Source of the DNA: CAZTHM01 sp041946825
GTDB lineage: Bacteria > Acidobacteriota > Terriglobia > UBA7540
DNA length: 52,301 nt
Assembly: GCA_041946825.1 (NCBI GenBank)
Contig: JBHGBD010000032.1
Coordinates: forward strand, 1 to 52,301
Reading direction: 5' to 3'
Shown here piece after piece: positions 20,633 through 29,663 of the stretch (the first letter of the stretch is position 1; each line of letters opens with the position of its first letter). The notes below the pieces were generated by a model. It saw only the letters and a program-made list of their open reading frames with translations, ran no database searches and had not been told where the DNA came from. The position numbers and the translations under genes were made by a program.

Positions 20633-20722
20633 AACTCGACGGGCATTGCCCAATTTCAACCAGGCAAGAGGGCATGGGGCGGTCTTTGCCATTACCGCCG
20701 ACTGCCGCAACGTGATCCGGCG

Positions 20723-23700
20723 ATGAAGCAAGAAATCCGCTTCTGCGAAACCGCCGACGGTGTCCGCATCGCGTACGCCGCCTGCGGCGAAGGTCCGCCC
20801 CTCGTCAAAGCCTCGAACTGGCTCAGCCACCTGGAATACGAGTGGGACAGCCCTATCTGGAGCCACTGGATTCGTGAGTTCACGGCCCACCACCGCCTGA
20901 TCCGATACGACGAGCGCGCCAACGGCCTCTCGGACTGGAATGTCCCGGAAATCTGTTTCGACGCCTGGGTACGCGACCTGGAAGCTGTGGTTGAGGCGGC
21001 AGGTGTGGAGCGGTTCGACTTGCTGGGAATCTCGCGCGGCGGTTCGGTGGCGATTGAGTACGCGGCACGGCATCCGGAGCGCGTCAGCCACCTGATCCTT
21101 TACGGCGCGTATGCCCGCGGCTGGGCCAAGCGCGGGCCTTCCTCAAATCTCGACAAGCGGGAAGCCATGCTGACGCTGGTGCGCGAGGGCTGGGGGCAGG
21201 ACAACCCCGCCTTCCGCCAGCTTTGGACCACACTTTTTATGCCTGAAGCGACGCAGGAGCAGATGCGCTGGTTCAATGAGTTGCAACGCATCTCCGCCAC
21301 GCCGGAAAACGCGCACCGGATGTTGGCAGAATCCAGCAAGGTGGACGTGGCCGCGCGTCTGGCGGAGATCAAGGTCCCGACGCTCGTCCTGCATTGCCGC
21401 GAAGACGGCGTGGTTCCTTTCGAAAGCGGGCGCAGGCTGGCCGCGGCGATTCCCGGGGCGCGCTTCATTCCACTCCAGAGCAAGAACCACCTTCTGCTCG
21501 AAACCGAGCCGGCTTGGCCGGAGTTCCTCTCGGCCCTTGGCGATTTTCTGGGAACGAGCGGGTGGCCCGAGCTTCCGAGGGCCGGTTCCACCCAGCAAAA
21601 TCGGGTTGCGGGGTCCCTTCCCGCGTCGGGAGATTTGATGGGCCCCTACCGCGTGCGAGGCCCGCTCGGCGAAGGCGGCATGGGCGTGCTCTTCAGCGCC
21701 GAGGATCCACGGTTGGGGCGCGCTGTGGCCATCAAGTTGCTCCCGCCCGAGGTTGGACACGACCCGGAATCGCTGGCCCGCTTTCAGCGCGAAGCCCGCG
21801 CCGCCGCGGCTTTGAATCATCCGAACATCTGCACGATCTACGACATTGGCGAGCACCAGAACCGCGCCTACATCGTGATGGAACTTCTGGAAGGGCAGAC
21901 CCTGCTCGAGAGGATCGTGGCGTCGCACTCCTCGCCGACAGGCGCGAGTGAAAAGCCTCTCCTGCAGACGCGCGAATTGCTGGAGATTGCGATCCACATC
22001 GCCGATGCCCTCGACGCTGCGCATGCGAAGGGTATCATTCACCGTGACATCAAACCGGCCAACATTTACATCACCCAGCGCGGGCAGCCCAAGATTTTGG
22101 ATTTCGGATTGGCCAAACTGACCGAAGCGCGGGATCCGGGAACCGCTTCGACCTCTTCGAATGGAATTACCACGCACCCTGGCTCGCTGACGACACCGGG
22201 CACGCCCCTGGGGACGATTTCCTACATGTCTCCGGAACAAGTGCGGGGCGAAGTGCTGGACGCGCGCACCGATTTGTTCAGTTTCGGTGCCGTGCTTTAC
22301 GAGATGGCCACGGGCCAGAGAGCATTTTCGGGCGCCAACACGGCGCTGATTTTTGACGCCATCCTGAATCGTCAGCCGCCCGATCCCGCGCCCTTGAATC
22401 CTCAGACGCCGACGGAACTTGTCCGGATTATCAAGAAAGCTCTCACCAAGGACCGCGAGGCGCGGTATCAAGCCGCAGCCGAGTTGCGCGACGACCTCCT
22501 GCGGCTCAAGGAAGACTTGGGGTTGCGCTCCAGTGGTGCGCGGAGCGGCCGTTTGGCGTGGCAACCCTCGAGAAGGTGGCCTTATGCTGCGGCTGGCGTT
22601 CTGGTGGTTTTACTCGCCGCGCTTACGGCTCTCAATGTCGGAGGCTGGCGGGAAAAGTTGCGGTGGGGCGGCGGTCCCAGGATCAAATCCCTCGCCGTGC
22701 TGCCGCTCGATAATCTTTCAGGAGACCCCGAGCAGGAATACTTTGCGGATGGCATGACCGAGGCGCTCATCGCCGAACTGAGCCAGATCCGCGCCTTGCG
22801 GGTCATCTCGCGAACCTCGGTGATGCAGTTCAAGAACCAGCACCCACCCGGCGGCATCAGGGAAATTGCCCAGCGCTTAAAGGTGGACGCTGTGATCGAG
22901 GGCTCGGTGCGGCGATCCGCCGATCGCGTGCAAATTACGGCGCAGCTCATTGATGCCGCGAGCGACCGCCACCTCTGGGCGGAGACATACGACAGGGAGT
23001 TGCGCGACGTCTTGCAGTTGCAGGGCGAGGTGGCGCGCGCCATCGCCCGCGAGATCCAGATCACCGTAACGCCTGAGGAGGAGAAGCGTCTCGCCAAGTC
23101 GCGCGCCGTCAATCCCGAAGCCCACGAACTCTACCTGCGGGGGCTCTTCTTTCTGCAGCGCCCGCCACAAGGATTGCCCAAGGCTCTCGAATATTTTGAG
23201 CAATGCACGGCGAAAGACCCATCCTACGCGCAAGCCTACGCGGCGCTCAGTTGGACGTACATTCACATCGGCAACTGGAATCTTCAAGCGCCGGCGGAAG
23301 TTCTTCCCAAGGCTCGCGCTGCGGCAATGAAGGCTCTCGAACTTGATGACTCGCTGGCAGAAACCCGCGACGCGCTGGCGGGGCTCAAGACTGTTTATGA
23401 CCGTGATTGGGAGGGCGCCGAGCGCGAGTTCCAGCGCTCTATCGAGCTGAACCCGGGCCTCTCGCACACGCGCGTGTGGTATGCCTGGCATCTCTCGCTG
23501 AGCGGACGGCACGACCAAGCCGTGACCGAAGCTCAGAAAGCCGTCGAGCTGAACCCGCTGGCCGTGGAAGAGAATCGCGAATTGGGCCGGATTTATTACT
23601 TTGCACGGCGATACGAGGAGGCCATCCGCCAACTTCAGATCACGCAGGAACTTCATCCCGAGGACCTGCTGACGAACATTGCGCTGATGCGCGCCTATTT

Positions 23701-24061
23701 TCAGACTGGCCGGCACCGGGAGGCGCTCGAAGTTTACCAGCGGTCACTCGCCCTGCGAGGCGCTCCACCGGAAGTCACCGCGGCGGTGGGGGAAGCATTC
23801 CGGAAGGACGGCATGAAGGGTACGCTGCGCTGGACCTTGGGTTTCATGCAGCAGCAATCCGGAATGCGTCGCGTCGCGCCCGGAGACTTCGCCGTGACCT
23901 ACTGTCTGCTGGGAGACAAGGACGCGGCGTTCCAGTGGCTCGAGAAGGCTTACAATGAGTACGATAGCTGGATGTTCCAACTACAGGACCCGCTTTGGGA
24001 TCCTCTGCGTCCCGATCCGCGCTTCCAGAATCTCCTCCGGCGGCTCAACCTGCCATCCTGA
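20723..24061 (+). CDS. Alpha/beta-hydrolase - Ser/Thr protein kinase - TolB-like - TPR fusion protein
   Basis: A 1112-residue signalling protein. Residues 1-285 are an alpha/beta hydrolase with an intact triad: Ser104 in GISRGGS, Asp228 in CREDGVVP, His256 in KNHLLLE. A Pkinase domain spans about 306-590: GEGGMG loop, Lys338 in VAIK, Asp442 in HRDIKPANI, Asp460 in DFG. One membrane helix lies at about 620-642. An outside region begins with a TolB-like fold (SLAVLPLDNLSGDPEQEYFA) and then TPR repeats to the end. Kinase-TolB-TPR proteins are frequent in Acidobacteriota; an N-terminal hydrolase of the type usually joined to LuxR or adenylate cyclase domains is less usual. It may sense a small ester or lactone and phosphorylate targets; both are unknown. 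Confidence 0.9.
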   Translation: MKQEIRFCETADGVRIAYAACGEGPPLVKASNWLSHLEYEWDSPIWSHWIREFTAHHRLIRYDERANGLSDWNVPEICFDAWVRDLEAVVEAAGVERFDLLGISRGGSVAIEYAARHPERVSHLILYGAYARGWAKRGPSSNLDKREAMLTLVREGWGQDNPAFRQLWTTLFMPEATQEQMRWFNELQRISATPENAHRMLAESSKVDVAARLAEIKVPTLVLHCREDGVVPFESGRRLAAAIPGARFIPLQSKNHLLLETEPAWPEFLSALGDFLGTSGWPELPRAGSTQQNRVAGSLPASGDLMGPYRVRGPLGEGGMGVLFSAEDPRLGRAVAIKLLPPEVGHDPESLARFQREARAAAALNHPNICTIYDIGEHQNRAYIVMELLEGQTLLERIVASHSSPTGASEKPLLQTRELLEIAIHIADALDAAHAKGIIHRDIKPANIYITQRGQPKILDFGLAKLTEARDPGTASTSSNGITTHPGSLTTPGTPLGTISYMSPEQVRGEVLDARTDLFSFGAVLYEMATGQRAFSGANTALIFDAILNRQPPDPAPLNPQTPTELVRIIKKALTKDREARYQAAAELRDDLLRLKEDLGLRSSGARSGRLAWQPSRRWPYAAAGVLVVLLAALTALNVGGWREKLRWGGGPRIKSLAVLPLDNLSGDPEQEYFADGMTEALIAELSQIRALRVISRTSVMQFKNQHPPGGIREIAQRLKVDAVIEGSVRRSADRVQITAQLIDAASDRHLWAETYDRELRDVLQLQGEVARAIAREIQITVTPEEEKRLAKSRAVNPEAHELYLRGLFFLQRPPQGLPKALEYFEQCTAKDPSYAQAYAALSWTYIHIGNWNLQAPAEVLPKARAAAMKALELDDSLAETRDALAGLKTVYDRDWEGAEREFQRSIELNPGLSHTRVWYAWHLSLSGRHDQAVTEAQKAVELNPLAVEENRELGRIYYFARRYEEAIRQLQITQELHPEDLLTNIALMRAYFQTGRHREALEVYQRSLALRGAPPEVTAAVGEAFRKDGMKGTLRWTLGFMQQQSGMRRVAPGDFAVTYCLLGDKDAAFQWLEKAYNEYDSWMFQLQDPLWDPLRPDPRFQNLLRRLNLPS

Positions 24062-24091
24062 CTCGCTGTAGGTCGTGCCTGTCGTTGCATC

Positions 24092-25021
24092 CTAGATCCG
24101 ATGGCGCTCGATGAGCTGCTCCATCTCTTCCAGCGAGCGCGGCCAGTCTTCCTTGAGCAGGCGCGAGAGAGCGCGGTCGGCGAGGAGTTTTCCGCCCGTC
24201 TGGCAGCGCGGGCAGTAGTTGGTTTCGTTGGAGGCGTAGCGAATACGCTGCACCTTCGTGCCGCAGCGCGGGCATGGCTGACCGTAGCGCCCGTGCACAG
24301 CCATACCTCCGCGAAACGCCGTGACCTTCTCCGGAAATTCTCCCGCGGCTTCGGCGCGCAATCGCTCGGTCCATTCAGTAAGTGTTTCGCGCGTTGCGGT
24401 GTACAGGCGCGCGAGTTCTTCGCCGTTTAGCCGTTGCGTCAGCGCCACCGGCGAAAGCTGCGCGCAGTGCAGGATTTCGTCAGAATAGGCGTTGCCAATG
24501 CCGCTCAAGAGCCGCGGGTCAGTGAGGGCGCGCTTGAGGGTGTGATTCTCACGCGCGAGGGCGGCGGAGAAACTCTGGAAATCTGCCTCCAAAACTTCCA
24601 GCCCGCCCGGGTCCAGCGCTCGCAACCCCTCCTCGCCTTCAACCACGTGCAGTGAGGCGCGGCGCTGCGAACCCGCTTCGGTAAAGGTCAATATTCCCGG
24701 GGAAAACTCAAACGTCGCCAGGAGATTCTTCCCGCTTTGGTAGCCATGGCGCGTTTTTTGCAACGTGGGCTTTTCTCTCCAATGCAGCCGCCCGGCAATC
24801 ATCAGGTGCAGCACTAACCACAGGTCGCGTTCCAATCCGATGGCGATGCGCTTCCCGACCCGGCGTAACTTGCGGACAGTTCTTCCTTCGACCGATTGAA
24901 TGGGCGGCGTCACGGTTCGCAACAGGAACGGCCCGGTCACGCGGGCGCGTTCAAGCCGCGCGCCCGCGATGCGCGCTTGCAGGGCTTCGATGTAGATGGT
25001 AATGTCAGGAATCTCAGGCAT
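24092..25021 (-). CDS. Formamidopyrimidine-DNA glycosylase / endonuclease VIII family
   Basis: This base-excision repair enzyme excises oxidised bases and nicks at the abasic site. The 309 residues begin MPEIPD, giving the N-terminal proline nucleophile and Glu of the family. Lys57 sits in RRVGKRIAI, the helix-two-turn-helix region includes LLSGIGNAYSDEILH, and a C-terminal zinc finger has CPRCG...CPRC. The sequence cannot decide between 8-oxoguanine (MutM) and oxidised pyrimidine (Nei) preference. It is convergent with the kinase gene and divergent from the YeeE pair. Confidence 0.92.
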   Translation of the reverse strand: MPEIPDITIYIEALQARIAGARLERARVTGPFLLRTVTPPIQSVEGRTVRKLRRVGKRIAIGLERDLWLVLHLMIAGRLHWREKPTLQKTRHGYQSGKNLLATFEFSPGILTFTEAGSQRRASLHVVEGEEGLRALDPGGLEVLEADFQSFSAALARENHTLKRALTDPRLLSGIGNAYSDEILHCAQLSPVALTQRLNGEELARLYTATRETLTEWTERLRAEAAGEFPEKVTAFRGGMAVHGRYGQPCPRCGTKVQRIRYASNETNYCPRCQTGGKLLADRALSRLLKEDWPRSLEEMEQLIERHRI

Positions 25022-25065
25022 CGGGGCTCATCGCACCATAAACCTCGCTCAGGGAAAAACACATT

Positions 25066-25488
25066 ATGCAGCAAGTCTATGGGGCAATGCTGGGCGGCGC
25101 GCTTCTGGGGTGCGCCGCCGGGCTGGTGCTCCTCGCCAATGGCCGTGTGGCGGGTGTGAGCGGCATGGTTTCGTGCACGTTGCGACCGCGCGCGGTGGAT
25201 TCGTCCTGGCAGATCACCTTTCTCTTGGGACTCGTCGCGGGCGGGGGGCTGCTCGCCTGGATCTATCCAGCGGCGCTCCCGGTGGACGTTGTCGCTCCGA
25301 TTCAACGGATGGTAGGCGCGGGGCTGTTGGTTGGTTTTGGCGCGCGCCTTTCGGGCGGATGCACCAGCGGGCACGGGCTGTGCGGCGTTGGGCGCCTCTC
25401 GGGGCGCGGTGCCGTCGCGACGCTTACCTTCATGACCGCGGGCGCGCTCACCGTCTGGATCCTGCGTCACTTGTTGGGGGCGCTCTGA
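25066..25488 (+). CDS. YeeE/YedE family membrane protein, first half
   Basis: This 140-residue, four-helix membrane protein belongs to the YeeE/YedE (sulfur transport) family. The conserved GGCTSGHGLCGV motif with two cysteines is in the second half (RLSGGCTSGHGLCGVGRLSG). In known relatives such cysteines pass thiosulfate or sulfide across the membrane. The stop overlaps the start of the next gene by one base (TGATG), as usual for the two half-size YeeE genes that together make one transporter. Confidence 0.88.
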   Translation: MQQVYGAMLGGALLGCAAGLVLLANGRVAGVSGMVSCTLRPRAVDSSWQITFLLGLVAGGGLLAWIYPAALPVDVVAPIQRMVGAGLLVGFGARLSGGCTSGHGLCGVGRLSGRGAVATLTFMTAGALTVWILRHLLGAL

Positions 25489-25985
25489 TGTCCTACGCGA
25501 AACATCTCATTGCGTTCATTGCCGGGACAATGTTCGCTATCGGACTCGGCGTCTCGCGACTGCTTCTGCCCCCGACCATCCACGGATTCCTCGACGTTAC
25601 CGGCCAGTGGGATCCCACCGTCGCGTTCGTGATGGGCGCGGGATGCGCTACCTACTTCTGCTTCGACCTGCTGGCACGGCGGCGCAGGCGGCCTCTTCTT
25701 GCCGAAAAATTCACGCTGCCCAAGCCGCAACCCATCGATGGGCGTCTCATCGTCGGCGCCACGCTGTTCGGAATCGGCTGGGGTTGGGCGGGTGTATGCC
25801 CCGGCCCCGCCATCACCGGGGCGTTGTGGAACAAGCCCATCCTCTCCTTCGCCATCGCTGTCTTTGTCGGCGTTGCGATTTTCGAATTGGGAAAATCGCG
25901 GTTCGCTGCCTCACCCCGCCAGTCTGGCGGACGAGTGACATCCGAATCCGCAGCCCGAACTGCGCCGGCAGAATCCGCGCGCTAA
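25488..25985 (+). CDS. YeeE/YedE family membrane protein, second half (DUF6691)
   Basis: The 165-residue second half of the split YeeE transporter starts at the ATG overlapping the previous stop. Membrane helices and the conserved motifs GIGWGWAGVCPGPA and FVMGAGCATY are present. The Cys-Pro in GVCPGPA corresponds to the second sulfur-relay site. The C-terminal 25 residues are hydrophilic. Substrate is inferred from the family (thiosulfate, sulfide or related sulfur species). Confidence 0.87.
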   Translation: MSYAKHLIAFIAGTMFAIGLGVSRLLLPPTIHGFLDVTGQWDPTVAFVMGAGCATYFCFDLLARRRRRPLLAEKFTLPKPQPIDGRLIVGATLFGIGWGWAGVCPGPAITGALWNKPILSFAIAVFVGVAIFELGKSRFAASPRQSGGRVTSESAARTAPAESAR

Positions 25986-26020
25986 GTTATCCGCATCAAC
26001 TCGTTCTGGAGGGATTCCCT

Positions 26021-27049
26021 TCACGACGCGGGCGTGTGGGCGTGAGCGGCCTTTTTCCGCCAGGCGGCGGGGGGAACGCCGACCTCGCGCTTGAAGGCGC
26101 GGTTGAAGGCGTACTCGGATTCGTAGCCGACACGCTCGGCGACTTCGGCCACGCTGGCGTGGCCCTCTGACAGCAATTGTTTGGCGAGGTGCATCCGCCA
26201 GGCAGCGAGGTATTGCATGGGTGACTCGCCAACCAACTCGGTGAAGCGATCGGCGAGCCCGGAGCGCGACACGCCCACCCCGCGCGCCAAATCTTCCACG
26301 GTCCAAGGGCGCGCCGGTTCGGAGTGCATCAGGCTAAGCGCCTTGCTCACCTGCGCGTCCTTCAATCCGGCAAGCCATCCCCTCTGATCGGAGGGAAGTT
26401 TCTGCATGTACTGCCGGAGGACTTCGACAAACATCAACTCGCTCATCCGTGCCAGCGCCGACGAATTTCCCGGCTTCTGACCCTGCGCCTCCTGAATCAG
26501 GTAGTAGACCGTGGTGTTCAGCCACATGCCGGTGTGAAGCGGCACGTGTGTGCCCGAGGAATTCGTATTGGACGACTTGATCACCACTTCGCCCTGGTTG
26601 GTGCGCACGAACAGAAGCCGAGGCAGGTTGGAAAAGAGCGGGTCGAAACGCTGATCGCAGTGGAGAAATCCACAGACGAAACGCGCCACCTCGCCGCCAC
26701 TTCCGTAAACGACCGGAGGCATCCCGGGTGACGGAATCTGGTGGAGGATTTCACCCATGGGCGTAGGCTTGAGCGAAGGGTCACTCGACAGGATGTGCTC
26801 GTCGCCGTGAGGCACTACCAGGACATCGCCCGCCGCCATCCGGATCGCCGACTCGCCCTTTAAGCTGGCCCAGCATGAACCTTCGGTCAGCACGTGGAAC
26901 ATGGCAAAGCATTCTGCCTCCGGGCTGAGCGACGGGGCCAGCGCCCCGGATGCAGGTGAAAGGACCGCCCAAGGGGATGAGAACTCCGCCGTGAAGAACA
27001 CCGCGCCGGAGAGCCGAATCACCCGGAGGACATCCGAGAGCACGTCCAT
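26021..27049 (-). CDS. AraC-family regulator with cupin_6 sensor domain
   Basis: The 342 residues begin at the ATG at 27049 (MDVLSDVLRVIRLSGAVFF), the usual N-terminus of cupin_6 AraC regulators; five upstream codons are left out. The cupin sensor spans about 1-200, and the C-terminal two-helix-turn-helix reads TVEDLARGVGVSRSGLADRF and later EVAERVGYESEYAFNRAFKR. It is divergent from the mddA-like gene, with about 150 bp between starts, which makes that gene its most likely target. Usual signals for this subgroup include aldehydes and redox-active compounds. Confidence 0.9.
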   Translation of the reverse strand: MDVLSDVLRVIRLSGAVFFTAEFSSPWAVLSPASGALAPSLSPEAECFAMFHVLTEGSCWASLKGESAIRMAAGDVLVVPHGDEHILSSDPSLKPTPMGEILHQIPSPGMPPVVYGSGGEVARFVCGFLHCDQRFDPLFSNLPRLLFVRTNQGEVVIKSSNTNSSGTHVPLHTGMWLNTTVYYLIQEAQGQKPGNSSALARMSELMFVEVLRQYMQKLPSDQRGWLAGLKDAQVSKALSLMHSEPARPWTVEDLARGVGVSRSGLADRFTELVGESPMQYLAAWRMHLAKQLLSEGHASVAEVAERVGYESEYAFNRAFKREVGVPPAAWRKKAAHAHTPAS

Positions 27050-27201
27050 CGTATTCACCCACAAGGCCTTACAGACGGCAGTAGTTTTGGAGCCTTGGGC
27101 AAGAATTGCAGAGTCGCGGACATTGTGTCAACCGGAATCTTCGGCGAAACTCCCCGCGTTGACAGGGCTCAACACAACTCAGGATGGGAGGGAGTAAAGA
27201 A

Positions 27202-28044
27202 ATGCAAGCCGAAACATTGGTACCCAGGGGTTCAAATCCGGCGGGCGAGGCCGCGTCCGCCCCCCTCCGCAAGCGAATCGGATACTTCGCTTACGGGGTG
27301 ATCTGCTATGCGGCGTTCTTCGGAACTTACCTCTACGCGATCGGGTTCATCGGCAACTTCGCCGTGCCCAAGACGCTGGACTCCGGCCCGCAGGGGCCGT
27401 TCGGTTACGCGCTTGTCGTCAATCTGCTTTTGCTCGCCGTCTTCGCCGTGCAGCACAGCGTGATGGCGCGCCCCGCGTTCAAAGAAATCTGGACACGCAT
27501 CGTTCCCAAACCGCTCGAGCGCAGCACTTACGTGCTCTTCTCGAGTCTGGCGCTGATTCTCATGTTCGCGTTGTGGCAACCCATGGGCGTCACCATCTGG
27601 CGCGTTGAGAATCCCACAGCTCGCGGCGCGCTATACGGGCTCTTCGCGACGGGGTTTCTGACCGTACTGGTCAGCACATTTCTGATTAACCACTTCGATT
27701 TGTTCGGACTCCGCCAGGTTTATCTCTACCTGCGCGGGCGGGAGTACACGCAGCTTCGGTTCCGGACACCACTGTTTTACAAACACGTCCGGCACCCGCT
27801 CTATGTGGGCTGGCTGATGGCTTTCTGGGCGACACCGACCATGACCGTCGCGCATCTGGTGTTTGCGGTGATGACCACGGCTTACATTCTCGTCGCGATT
27901 CAATTGGAAGAGCGCGACCTGGTGAGCATCCACGGCCGGGACTATGCCGAGTACCGGCAGCGCGTCCCCATGCTGATCCCACGCTTCGGTGCGAAAGCTG
28001 GGACTGACCGCACCACGACAACCACCGAATCTGCGACCGTGTAA
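27202..28044 (+). CDS. mddA: Methanethiol S-methyltransferase, MddA-like
   Basis: MddA methylates methanethiol with SAM to give dimethyl sulfide. The 280-residue integral membrane protein belongs to the isoprenylcysteine methyltransferase / NnrU-like superfamily. Recognisable MddA blocks are YAIGFIGNFAVPKTLDSGP, LLLAVFAVQHSVMARP, STFLINHFDLFGLRQVYLYL, the SAM-site HVRHPLYVGWLMAFW, and the C-terminal LEERDLVSIHGRDYAEY. Start at 27202 with GGAG 7 nt ahead; the ATG at 27184 is less likely. The divergent AraC gene and the downstream methanethiol oxidase support a methylsulfur role. Close non-MddA relatives exist, so the substrate needs proof. Confidence 0.82.
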   Translation: MQAETLVPRGSNPAGEAASAPLRKRIGYFAYGVICYAAFFGTYLYAIGFIGNFAVPKTLDSGPQGPFGYALVVNLLLLAVFAVQHSVMARPAFKEIWTRIVPKPLERSTYVLFSSLALILMFALWQPMGVTIWRVENPTARGALYGLFATGFLTVLVSTFLINHFDLFGLRQVYLYLRGREYTQLRFRTPLFYKHVRHPLYVGWLMAFWATPTMTVAHLVFAVMTTAYILVAIQLEERDLVSIHGRDYAEYRQRVPMLIPRFGAKAGTDRTTTTTESATV

Positions 28045-28103
28045 GGACGGTGAGCGCAAATCCCCGCCTCGAAGGAGGAGGGGAGTTCAAGGGGGGGACG
28101 ACC

Positions 28104-28445
28104 ATGGAATTCCAATATTACCTGATGGCGATAATCGGCGGTTTGGTCGGGGGCTCGGCGGCGGGATGGGTGCTTCTGGCAGACGGCCGCGCGGAGGGAG
28201 TCCACAGCCTGAGCTCGAGTTCCCCCCGTCCCCGCTCGGCGGACGCGGCCTGGCAGGGAATCTTCCTGCTGGGCCTCGTCGCGGGCGGCGCCTTCTTGAC
28301 TTGGCTCGATCCGGCGGGGCTCCCCGCGGTTACCGCGGCTCCGATTGAGCTGGTGGTAGGCGCTGGCATGCTGGTCGGATTCGGCTTGCGACTCGCAGCA
28401 TTAGATTACTTGCGGCGCCAGATACTGGCGCTGATCACAAATTAG
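28104..28445 (+). CDS. Truncated YeeE/YedE-like membrane protein
   Basis: The 113-residue protein starts at the ATG at 28104 (MEFQYYLMAI). It tracks the first YeeE half at 25066 closely (WQxxFLLGLVAGG, then the VVGAGMLVGFGLRL block) but diverges at the point where the family has GGCTSGHGLCG, ending instead in AALDYLRRQILALITN. The sulfur-relay cysteines are therefore missing. It could be a decayed transporter or a small helper. It follows the mddA-like gene by 59 bp. Confidence 0.7.
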   Translation: MEFQYYLMAIIGGLVGGSAAGWVLLADGRAEGVHSLSSSSPRPRSADAAWQGIFLLGLVAGGAFLTWLDPAGLPAVTAAPIELVVGAGMLVGFGLRLAALDYLRRQILALITN

Positions 28446-28453
28446 GGGGTTTT

Positions 28454-28945
28454 ATGAATCGTCGCTCTGAATTATTAGCTGATCGTATCGAGGAGGGGGC
28501 TGCCGAATTGGCTGCCTTCGCAGAAGGACTCTCGGAAACGCAGTGGCGTGCGCCGGGGTCGGTGAATGGCCGGGATCGCCGAACCGTCGGGGTCATCGTG
28601 CACCACGTGGCCAACATGTATCCGATCGAGATCGAGGCGGCGCGGGCCATCGCCAGTGGCAAAGCGGTTACAGACGTCACCTGGGAAGTGGTCGCTGACT
28701 TGAACGCCAAGCACGCCCGCGAAAATGCGGCAGTGACAAAGGCCGCCGCTCTCGAACTCCTGCGCCGCAATAGTCGTGAGGCCGCCGCTGCGGTGCGTGC
28801 GTTCACGGAAGAGGAATTGGACCAGGCGGCGCAATTCTCGCTGAGCTTCGGGGCGCCGATGACCGCTCAGTTCGTTATCGAGGACCACGCTTTGCGCCAC
28901 AGTTGGCACCACCTGGCGCGCATCCGCGCGGCCCTGGGACGGTGA
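28454..28945 (+). CDS. DinB-family protein
   Basis: The 163-residue four-helix-bundle protein is of the DinB/YfiT type. Its three potential metal-ligand histidines lie in IVHHVANM and in the C-terminal DHALRHSWHHLARI. DinB-like proteins often act as thiol-dependent transferases, using bacillithiol or mycothiol, for example. A thiol transferase would fit beside sulfur genes, but that is speculation. Start 8 bp after the truncated YeeE-like gene, so co-transcription is likely. Confidence 0.8.
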   Translation: MNRRSELLADRIEEGAAELAAFAEGLSETQWRAPGSVNGRDRRTVGVIVHHVANMYPIEIEAARAIASGKAVTDVTWEVVADLNAKHARENAAVTKAAALELLRRNSREAAAAVRAFTEEELDQAAQFSLSFGAPMTAQFVIEDHALRHSWHHLARIRAALGR

Positions 28946-29033
28946 CATAGCGTCCACGCGGTTCTCCGGCGAATCTCAACGGTGTCAACCCGCCTGAGAC
29001 GCCAAGAACCGCAGGGGACAAGAGGAGGATGAG

Positions 29034-29633
29034 ATGAATTACGGAGCGAAAGGAAGCGAGTTGCTCGTCGAAAGCCGCGTTACATCACAGCTTGGCAGGG
29101 CAGTACCATCCAGAAGCGCCACGCGCGTGGCCTGGCGGGATGCAGCGAAGCGCAACTTTATTCTTCAAATGGGGTTCGAGGACCCCGCCCCCGCGGTGGT
29201 CCCGCTCCAATTTTCGGCGCTGGTATTTCAGCCCAAGACCGTGCTCGTTGCGATCGTTACCGGAATCCTGCTCCAGTCCTGGGCTGTCTTCGCGGGACTC
29301 GGTGCCCTTTTGTGGTGGAGTGCCCTGTTTCCGAAACTGAACCCGTTCCGTGCGCTGTACAACCGGACCCTCGGCAGCCGGCCGGGAGCGTTTCGCCTTG
29401 GCCCTTCCCCAGCCCCGCGGCGCGGAGCGGAAACGGAGGCCGGAGCCGTCGCACTGACCAGCGCACTGCTGATTTACGCCGGACCCAGTCTGGCGGCATA
29501 CGTGGTTGAGACCATCTTCCTGGTAGCCGCGCTGGCGGTGTTAATCGGGAGTTTTTGCACCGGCACGTTCATGTATCACCTCTTCCGCGGGCGGTGGAAG
29601 TTCGCCCTTCAGACGCTCCCGTGGGCAAGGTGA
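29034..29633 (+). CDS. Membrane protein of unknown function (DUF4395-like)
   Basis: The 199-residue protein has a strong AGGAGG site ahead of its ATG. The first 60 residues are polar. Then come a pair of helices (VLVAIVTGILLQSWAVFAGL), a loop NPFRALYNR, and a second helical pair ending in GSFCTGTFMYHLFRGRWKF with a single conserved-looking Cys. The layout resembles DUF4395, a small membrane family linked with sulfur-transfer proteins, but I cannot assign it firmly. It continues the plus-strand run after the DinB gene. Confidence 0.6.
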   Translation: MNYGAKGSELLVESRVTSQLGRAVPSRSATRVAWRDAAKRNFILQMGFEDPAPAVVPLQFSALVFQPKTVLVAIVTGILLQSWAVFAGLGALLWWSALFPKLNPFRALYNRTLGSRPGAFRLGPSPAPRRGAETEAGAVALTSALLIYAGPSLAAYVVETIFLVAALAVLIGSFCTGTFMYHLFRGRWKFALQTLPWAR

Positions 29634-29663
29634 TTCAAGATTAATTGATGGAGGCGTTACAAC

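Noticed and set aside
19094..21091. 665-codon minus-strand frame over the isomerase-like and kinase genes
   Set aside because: It spans two well-supported opposite genes and their spacer and has no recognisable motif.
21143..22564. 473-codon minus-strand frame inside the kinase gene
   Set aside because: Antisense shadow of conserved hydrolase and kinase domains.
27159..27187. TTGACA box ahead of the mddA-like gene
   Set aside because: No acceptable -10 hexamer at 16-18 nt; it falls on the ribosome-binding region.
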